Positions 35,061 through 39,777 of a stretch of 39,777 bases of DNA are shown in pieces. How positions within the stretch are numbered: position 1 is the first letter of the stretch; every line of letters starts with the position of its first letter. Location of the stretch: the IMG/VR virus record IMGVR_UViG_3300000234_000010, positions 1,600 through 41,376 of that record. One strand, written 5' to 3'. Source of the DNA: a virus. A model generated the notes under the pieces. The model ran no database searches, was not told where the DNA came from, and saw only the letters and a program-made list of their open reading frames with translations. Position numbers and translations under genes: made by a program.

Positions 35061-35368
35061 GTAAAAAATTCCGGGTAGTTTTGTTTAAGATAGTTAAATT
35101 GCTGTTGTGATTCATTTGTTAATATAAGATAGCTATTACATATATGATCTGGGTAATTATATATGCAGTTAACAGCATTAGCATAAGACAGATAGTGAAT
35201 TTTTCTGCTAATATTTTGCGTCACTCCAAAATATACACCAGATTGTAAATCTCTTATAGCTAATAGTATAATATTTTTATGAGGGTTTAAACCATATTCC
35301 TCAGCGTAAGTGTCGATGAATACTTGCCAACTAGTAAATTGGTCTAGGTAATATTGAAGTTCTTTCAT
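35033..35368 (-). CDS. Small protein of unknown function
   Basis: A 111-residue protein between polymerase and ligase genes, starting 4 nt after the polymerase stop. The core NIILLAIRDLQSGVYFGVTQ followed by NISRKIHYLSY vaguely recalls the second half of a GIY-YIG nuclease ('vYiG.T.n...r...h'), but the catalytic arginine and glutamate cannot be placed, so I do not assign it. The upstream site AAGTATATGAAAG is weak; coupling to the polymerase stop is likely. Confidence 0.5.
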   Translation of the reverse strand: MKELQYYLDQFTSWQVFIDTYAEEYGLNPHKNIILLAIRDLQSGVYFGVTQNISRKIHYLSYANAVNCIYNYPDHICNSYLILTNESQQQFNYLKQNYPEFFTCNHMTVNQ

Positions 35369-35372
35369 ATAC

Positions 35373-36275
35373 TTATCCTATTGAATTTATTATACTGGTT
35401 ACTTCTTCTAAAGAAGCGTTGTGAGGTAGGGGATAATTATCATAGTCTGCCCAAGATGTACCAATACAGAGATCACAATTATTCTTAACTATTTGATTAG
35501 GTATAAAATCAGTAATCATAATAGGGATAATATTGTCATTTAACCATTTAACTATTATGGGGTCATTATCAATTTCAAAAAATAAAGAATCATAAATCGT
35601 AGAAGTTATTTTAATACTATCATTTAAGTTATTATCGTCAATTAATTGATGTATTTTATTTGCTGCTAATAAAGTTAAAATAGACCAGTATTGAATTGTG
35701 CTATTTGATAAAGTTCTGATATCGCGCTTAGCTGAATCAGTTACTAGTTTACAGCCTAAGCCTAAATGAATTTCGCCATTTGCAATTGCTGTAAGTAAAA
35801 CGTAATCTTCTCTATAAGCAGTAATTTGTGGATACATATCGTTATGATAAGCATTAAAAATTTGCTCTGCTTGCTCAATAGGACATTTAATAGTTGCGGC
35901 AACCTTTGGCGGATAAGCACCATAAGAAATTCCAAATGTAATATTTTTAGAAATTTGCCGTAATTTTTTAATTTGTTCGTTACCAGCATCCATAGCTTTT
36001 TTTGCCGCAATTGTTAATTCTATATGAGATAACTCAGTACCAAGTATTTCTTCAAATTGCGTTTTAAAATATATAGTAGCATGAAACAAATGGCCATCTA
36101 ATTCAGGATTAGACAAGAGAATAATCTTATTAGCATCATTAGATAAGTTAGCTATAACTCGATCTTCAAGGGCACTATAGTCTATACTCGCTATTAGTTT
36201 ACCTGCAGGAGCTGTAAAACAAGCTTTAATAGGTTTGGCAAATATTGACTTAGTTGAAGGCATATTTAACATGTT
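35373..36275 (-). CDS. DNA polymerase (family A), third exon: palm and fingers
   Basis: This exon encodes the last 300 residues of a 619-residue spliced polymerase. It begins AACATGTTA (N-M-L), completing [16 protein letters not shown] across the splice. It contains motif [14 protein letters not shown] (D351 of the spliced protein binds metal), motif [20 protein letters not shown], and motif [11 protein letters not shown], where the usual HDE is YDS, a variant that keeps the catalytic Asp. The open frame could also be read from an ATG at 36272, but that would give only a truncated polymerase core. Exon lengths 934 + 23 + 903 nt total 1860, an exact multiple of three. It follows intron 2. Confidence 0.9.
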   Translation of the reverse strand, partial: NMLNMPSTKSIFAKPIKACFTAPAGKLIASIDYSALEDRVIANLSNDANKIILLSNPELDGHLFHATIYFKTQFEEILGTELSHIELTIAAKKAMDAGNEQIKKLRQISKNITFGISYGAYPPKVAATIKCPIEQAEQIFNAYHNDMYPQITAYREDYVLLTAIANGEIHLGLGCKLVTDSAKRDIRTLSNSTIQYWSILTLLAANKIHQLIDDNNLNDSIKITSTIYDSLFFEIDNDPIIVKWLNDNIIPIMITDFIPNQIVKNNCDLCIGTSWADYDNYPLPHNASLEEVTSIINSIG

Positions 36276-36604
36276 CCTGATGTTCAGTATAAATCGTTAG
36301 TTTATACCCGGATAATTAATCCAGCTACATATTACTATGCAGAGCAGACTATATCAAAATCCAGTAATTTACTGGATTGATCTCGTTTCGATTCACTTGA
36401 ATCTACGTCATAATGACTAGTCGTTGGGCGCGTCAATAATATTTTAAAAACTTTATTATAGGTACTAACTTTATTAAAGACATTATAAATATTATTGTTT
36501 AGCACAGGATTGTCCTTTGTTATAAGAATTAATGTATAACAAGTGGGAGTTTCCCTGTTTAGAGATCTTTCGACAATATATTGCTATATTGAAGCCCTAA
36601 GTTA
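36276..36604 (-). ncRNA. Group I intron 2 in the DNA polymerase gene (329 nt)
   Basis: Read on the - strand. The upstream exon ends AATCCT and the intron starts TAACTTAG. It ends CATCAGG before AACATG. The internal guide GGGCTT (36592-36597) pairs with AATCCT, placing the splice-site U opposite G. Core elements in order: P2 hairpin CAATATA/TATATTG, P element CAGGGAAACTC (36547-36557), Q element AATCCTGTGC (36502-36511), R element CAACGACTAG (36417-36426), P8 hairpin GATTCAAGTGAATC, S element GATATAGTCTG (36345-36355). No open frame is inside. Ribozyme activity is inferred from this complete core. Confidence 0.92.
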
Positions 36605-36627
36605 AGGATTATTGCTTGTTGGTCTGA
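36605..36627 (-). CDS. DNA polymerase, second exon (23-nt micro-exon)
   Basis: Only 23 nt separate the two introns. Joined to the last T of exon 1 it encodes F-R-P-T-S-N-N-P, giving [20 protein letters not shown]. This is the expected family A polymerase segment just before motif A (compare E. coli TGRLSSTDPNLQNIP). Both flanking introns use guide sequences that pair with the six exon bases before their 5' splice sites (AATCGT and AATCCT). The fit of frame, motif and guide pairing makes the boundaries firm. Confidence 0.9.
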
Positions 36628-36940
36628 CATTGTGTTCGTTAGAGGTCGTTAGGCTATAACCGGCAAAAAGCCTGCTGCATATTTCTATACAGATCGGACT
36701 ATATCAACTCCCATTAGGAAGGGAACCATTTCCACTCACTTGAGTGTACGAGCATTTCAGCTCTAGTCTCTGCACGTTTCTTGAGGTATATCAAGACTTC
36801 GCTCAGGATTGTCTTCAACATTACTTGGTAAGAGTTTCCCTGAATTAGATTCCTTTCGACATAGAATTTCTTCTATGAAGCGCTCATCAGGTTTATTTAT
36901 ATTTACGACATAAGGTAAATTATATATCTCTGATTAGTTA
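36628..36940 (-). ncRNA. Group I intron 1 in the DNA polymerase gene (313 nt)
   Basis: Read on the - strand. Exon 1 ends AAATCGT, the intron starts TAACTAATC and ends CACAATG. The internal guide GCGCTT (36878-36883) pairs with AATCGT with the splice-site U opposite G and the same single mismatch as intron 2. Core: P2 hairpin CATAGAA/TTCTATG, P element CAGGGAAACTC (36832-36842), Q element AATCCTGAGC (36801-36810), R element GTGCAGAGACTAGAG (36761-36775), P8 ACTCAAGTGAGT, S element GATATAGTCC (36696-36705). It carries no endonuclease. Confidence 0.92.
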
Positions 36941-37874
36941 ACGATTTCGCACCGTAAATCGAATAATTGCCATATAATCGTCCATCAATTGTGTATTTGT
37001 AAAAAGCTTCAATGAAGTTATTACGTACAATAGCTGCAAACGAATGGTCAATAAATGACTGAGTAAAATTTCGAATATCATCATCTCCGGTAGTTTTATT
37101 TACTGCAGTGATTTGGTCACGATCCCAGCTTGGTAAACCTGTTTCTTTGGATGTTTTTTCAGATTTGATACCTAACCATTCAAATAGTTCTTGTTTCTGT
37201 ACTGATGATGCAGGATTAAATGCGGGTATATCAATAGCGGGAGTAGCTACATTGTTATGGTATTTGCGATTGTGCAAATCAGCTTTGTGCGAAGCTAGTA
37301 ATGTCATAGCTTCAATAACTAATGGATGGGAGTCTGTTAATTCTTCTGCTAAAAGTCGTTGGAGTAATGGTTTACTTGAAGCTAAACGCTTTACGAGCTT
37401 GCTTTCCCACTTAGGTATAGTAGTACCGTCAATTAATGTTTCAGGGTGGCTAATGCCTTGTGAAGAAGCGTAGAGATACATGAAGTATGAACGATGAATC
37501 AAATCTTTGGGCTTGAAAGGTTTGATAAAATGTTCGATAGGCTTTATTTTAGATGTTTGATCTTCAATATAGTTACGTATTAACTTCGCATGTTGAATAG
37601 TTTGAAATTTTGAAATAAGAGGATTATTTTGTAATTGACTATCAACAAGGGCTAATTGGGTATCAAGTACCTGCTCCAGTTCTTCAACTTTTGTTAAATC
37701 TATATGAAGCCCGTTGTTCATTATTTTGACAAAACAAGGTATTAAGTGCTTAGCTGTATTCTCATAGAAATGTCTGGTTAGGTACTTAGATTCTGCTGGT
37801 AATGCTGCTGGAAGTTGGTCATGAGGAGAATAGTGTTCATACGTTGGGTGATGAACCATTGGAATTAAATTCAT
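36941..37874 (-). CDS. DNA polymerase (family A), first exon
   Basis: This exon encodes the thumb and first part of the palm. It contains FNPASSVQKQELFEWLGI (the conserved 'fNp.S..Q..e.L' segment of family A polymerases), GLPSWDRDQI, SFAAIVRNNFIEAFYKY and DGRLYGNYSIYGAKS, ending in the first base of the next codon. The remaining in-frame codons to 36903 (after GAKS) are intron sequence. The start ATG 37874 has AAGGAA 8 nt upstream, and the gene overlaps the separate exonuclease gene by 38 nt in another frame. So exonuclease and polymerase domains, normally one chain in T7- or PolA-type enzymes, are made as two proteins here. Confidence 0.88.
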
Positions 37875-38544
37875 TTAAGGTTTCCTTATCTAATGTGTCA
37901 CATTCAGTATTCATGTAATTCCAGAGCCAATAGGTTGCACAAGCGTCAGTTGCTGCATATTTGAGAACTTTCTCGTCATACATGTGTTCGACTGAGAAAT
38001 TGTCTTTAGATATGCCCCAGTCACCATACATGTAGCCTGCTAGTTCTTTAAGTCCGACTTTAGCTTTATAAGTTTCTACATGGTTTAATAAACACTTAGC
38101 TAATACGGCAGTATCTTCGTAATTTTTAGGGAATTTCCCAGTAAGATATTGGGATACTCGAAAATCGTAGGAAGCTCTATGCCATAATTGCTGCTGGTCA
38201 GTTGAATTTAAGAAATTCAGGATTACATTTTGCATAGGAACAGAATCAATAATGAATACGTAACCAACTGATTCACTAGTTGCAATACTGCAATGAGTGA
38301 GTCTAATATGCGAAGGATGGTCTAATGCCGTAGCAGTTAGTTTTGATTCAATGGCTACTCGTTCTAGTTTGGTTAGGTCTGGTGAGAGTAGTTCTTCTTT
38401 CCATGCAGCTAATTGTTCTGGAGTGTACTTGATAGCAGTTTCAAAATCGCATGCTATGGTTGGGTACATAGTGATTTGGTTAAGGAACTGCTTAGCTCTA
38501 TAAGCTGTAGCAGCTACTGTATAGGATACATTGATTAGTGACAT
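37837..38544 (-). CDS. 3'-5' exonuclease (DEDDy), proofreading partner of the DNA polymerase
   Basis: A 235-residue exonuclease domain matching the N-terminal part of family A phage polymerases. Exo I is TIACDFETAI (D and E), Exo II is LWHRASYDFRVSQY (Asp), and Exo III is LKYAATDACATYWLW (Y-x-x-x-D, the DEDDy form). It would remove misincorporated bases or degrade host DNA. It overlaps the end of the helicase gene by 10 nt and the polymerase start by 38 nt. The start has no clear Shine-Dalgarno, so its translation probably depends on ribosomes finishing the helicase, which in turn requires the helicase intron to be spliced. Confidence 0.85.
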   Translation of the reverse strand: MSLINVSYTVAATAYRAKQFLNQITMYPTIACDFETAIKYTPEQLAAWKEELLSPDLTKLERVAIESKLTATALDHPSHIRLTHCSIATSESVGYVFIIDSVPMQNVILNFLNSTDQQQLWHRASYDFRVSQYLTGKFPKNYEDTAVLAKCLLNHVETYKAKVGLKELAGYMYGDWGISKDNFSVEHMYDEKVLKYAATDACATYWLWNYMNTECDTLDKETLNEFNSNGSSPNV

Positions 38545-38720
38545 AAGAATTTAGCGTTGTTAAGTTTTTTCTTAGCACGAGATGCAGCTACATAAGCAAG
38601 GTTTAATTCACTTCTGTCATACTCTGATAAAATTACTTGATTCATGCTGTTTAATCCCGCAGTTATTGATTCAATAAGTTCATTAATATCGTCACCAATA
38701 GTGACTTCATCGAACTCAGA
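38535..38720 (-). CDS. UvrD-like helicase, last exon
   Basis: Sixty-one residues plus stop, readable only after splicing because no start codon fits. It begins TCTGAG (S-E) and encodes SEFDEVTIGDD, completing motif V as TAHSVKG|SEFDEV, and later ELNLAYVAASRAKKKL, which is motif VI with its arginine. It ends KFLCH-stop, overlapping the exonuclease start by 10 nt. The exon supplies the second half of the ATPase site, so an unspliced message would give an inactive helicase. Confidence 0.88.
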   Translation of the reverse strand, partial: SEFDEVTIGDDINELIESITAGLNSMNQVILSEYDRSELNLAYVAASRAKKKLNNAKFLCH

Positions 38721-39068
38721 CGTTATATTCCATATAAGTCGTTAATTTATATGCGTGAGTTAACACAGCTTACAATCTCTTGTAAGACTAGACTATATCA
38801 TTACCTTATACAAGGTATTTCTTGTTTCGACTCACTTGAGTCTACTCCCATGCGGGATAGTCGTTGAACCCGTAACCTGAAGAAGGTTACTCGGCTGCTG
38901 ATTGTCCATAGCTTACAGATTTTTAGGGGTCGTTACATCATTACTGTGTAATATCCTACGGTAAGATTAACTGGAGTTTCCAGCAATTAAAGAAATTTGC
39001 TAGTATAGATTACTCTATACAGGGGCTTACATTTTATATTTCCAAATAATTTATAAAATGGGTAGTTA
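38721..39068 (-). ncRNA. Group I intron in the helicase gene (348 nt)
   Basis: Read on the - strand. The exon ends AAGGGT, the intron starts TAACTACCC and ends ATATAACG. The internal guide GCCCCT (39021-39026) pairs with AAGGGT, the splice-site U facing G. Core: P2 hairpin GTATAGA/TCTATAC, P element AATTGCTGGAAACTCC (38973-38988), Q element AATCAGCAGC (38894-38903), R element TTCAACGACTATCCC (38853-38867), P8 GACTCAAGTGAGTC, S element GATATAGTCTAG (38788-38799). It has the same start, P8 and S patterns as the polymerase introns and no internal gene. Confidence 0.92.
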
Positions 39069-39777
39069 ACCCTTAACAGAGTGAGCTGTTGCTAGTACTA
39101 AACTATTACTAGTAGTTTTAGTTTCATGAGATTTGGCATAGTCATAGGCAGAGTAGATAGCTTTTGGTCCATGTTGTAATACTAACTTGATAGCTCGTTG
39201 GAGAGTAAAATCATGTTCGTGAAGTTGAAGTAAATATGGAAGTAGCTTAGCATTTTTGTTTAAAGGCAAAAGTTCTTCATAAAAATTATCAATGTCTTCT
39301 TGAACATGTTTATAAGTTGAATCTAAAATAGTTCCCTGATATTTAAATGAGGATACCATTAAGGCATGTTTAAAAATATCATCTACCCTACGCAGTAAAG
39401 TATATGGAGTATCAGATTTTTGTAGCTCAATCATTTTTGCAATTAGTGTTGAGTTAGTTCTCGATATAAAAGCTCTTGAACTGATTGATTTATCACTAAT
39501 TGGTGTGCCTTCAAATTGCATACTAGGGTCTATATATTTTTGAACAAATTGCTCGATTTCTACTGCAATTAGTGAGGATACACGGAAAGATTTAGTCATG
39601 CTAAAGATAGTGGCTGAATCTTTTAGTACATCAAATGCGTTGATTGTGTGATTGAATTGATAAATATTTTGGCAATTATGAACTATCACCCCAGAAGCGC
39701 TAGTTTTTTGTGCTGTACTAGAAACTATAAAATTGTGGTTATCTTTTACGGTAATATCAAATACTTCGCAAGACTTA
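39069..39777 (-). CDS. UvrD-like SF1 helicase, internal exon, 5' partial, interrupted by an intein
   Basis: The extein part (39069-39674) encodes CQNIYQFNHTINAF (motif III, GDxxQ region), FSMTKSFRVSSLIA (motif IV), SSRAFISRTNSTLI, and LVLATAHSVKG, the first half of motif V, at which the group I intron begins. Residues before the Cys are the C-terminal end of an intein (39675-39777), so the frame does not start at the GTG near 39689. The N-terminal helicase half and most of the intein lie beyond the window. The best match in pattern is the UvrD/FBH1-type helicases. It starts the visible part of the replication operon and probably unwinds DNA for the phage polymerase. Confidence 0.85.
39675..39777 (-). 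mobile_element. Intein, C-terminal end, in the helicase gene (partial)
   Basis: The frame reads CEVFDITVKDNHNFIVS (block F pattern 'D.tV.dnHnF'), then ASGVIVHN|C (block G with the canonical His-Asn and Cys+1). This is the classical end of a protein-splicing element. The insertion point is directly before the QNIYQF of helicase motif III. The N-terminal splicing block and any endonuclease domain lie outside the window. Confidence 0.88.

Noticed and set aside
35033-35368. GIY-YIG nuclease call for the 111-residue protein
   Set aside because: Only a vague VYFGVTQN similarity; no catalytic Arg or Glu could be placed.
35373-36272. A separate gene starting at ATG 36272
   Set aside because: It begins in mid-motif without a ribosome binding site and is exon 3 of the spliced polymerase.
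36480-36640. Alternative second exon TSNEHN between the polymerase introns
   Set aside because: It resembled the TSNNPN segment, but its borders broke the frame or the U/G splice rule. The 23-nt exon with FRPTSNNP satisfies frame, motif and guide pairing.
36903-36940. Continuation of the polymerase frame (LTNQRYIIYLMS) as the natural C-terminus
   Set aside because: It is intron sequence: the frame leaves the family A pattern after GAKS, and a group I guide pairs with the exon end at 36941.
39066-39689. Helicase start at GTG 39689
   Set aside because: The GTG lies within an intein C-terminal block (GVIVHN), and the frame is open upstream to the window edge.

Overview
This is about 40 kb of an AT-rich tailed-phage genome, most likely a podovirus related to coliphage N4. 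Three things point there: an N4-gp56-type major capsid protein, a 2344-residue protein carrying the ordered motifs of an N4/T7-type single-subunit RNA polymerase (a virion RNA polymerase), and a family A DNA polymerase module. Genes use the standard bacterial code. Shine-Dalgarno sequences and sigma70-like promoters suggest a bacterial host, probably a proteobacterium; I cannot name it.

Layout. Positions 1-26850 (+ strand) form the virion block: the end of a scaffold-like gene (apparently frameshifted), the major capsid protein, a double-hairpin terminator, a free-standing GIY-YIG homing endonuclease with its own promoter, then connector, fibre and tail genes (2808-9734), two coiled-coil virion genes, a lytic transglycosylase, and three giant genes: the virion RNA polymerase, a metallopeptidase-helicase fusion and a second metallopeptidase-like protein. 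These three are probably packaged and injected with the DNA. The two strands converge at about 26850. Positions 26847-39777 (- strand, read right to left) form one tightly packed replication and nucleotide operon: UvrD-like helicase, 3'-5' exonuclease, DNA polymerase, two small genes, DNA ligase, a GP88-like protein, an HU-like protein, a RusA-like resolvase, ribonucleotide reductase beta (with an N-terminal ATP-cone) and alpha, a small gene, ClpP-like protease, a small gene, MazG-like pyrophosphohydrolase and a small membrane protein.

The most striking content is self-splicing elements inside the replication operon. The DNA polymerase gene is broken by two group I introns (313 and 329 nt) separated by a 23-nt exon. 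The helicase gene has a third, related group I intron (348 nt) and, at the right edge, the C-terminal end of an intein. Ribonucleotide reductase alpha has a 330-residue LAGLIDADG intein placed just before the radical-bearing cysteine. Splice sites were worked out from reading frame, the U-before/G-at-end rule and matching internal guide sequences. Every element sits in a catalytic or nucleotide-binding motif of its host protein. No tRNA, rRNA or CRISPR array was seen.
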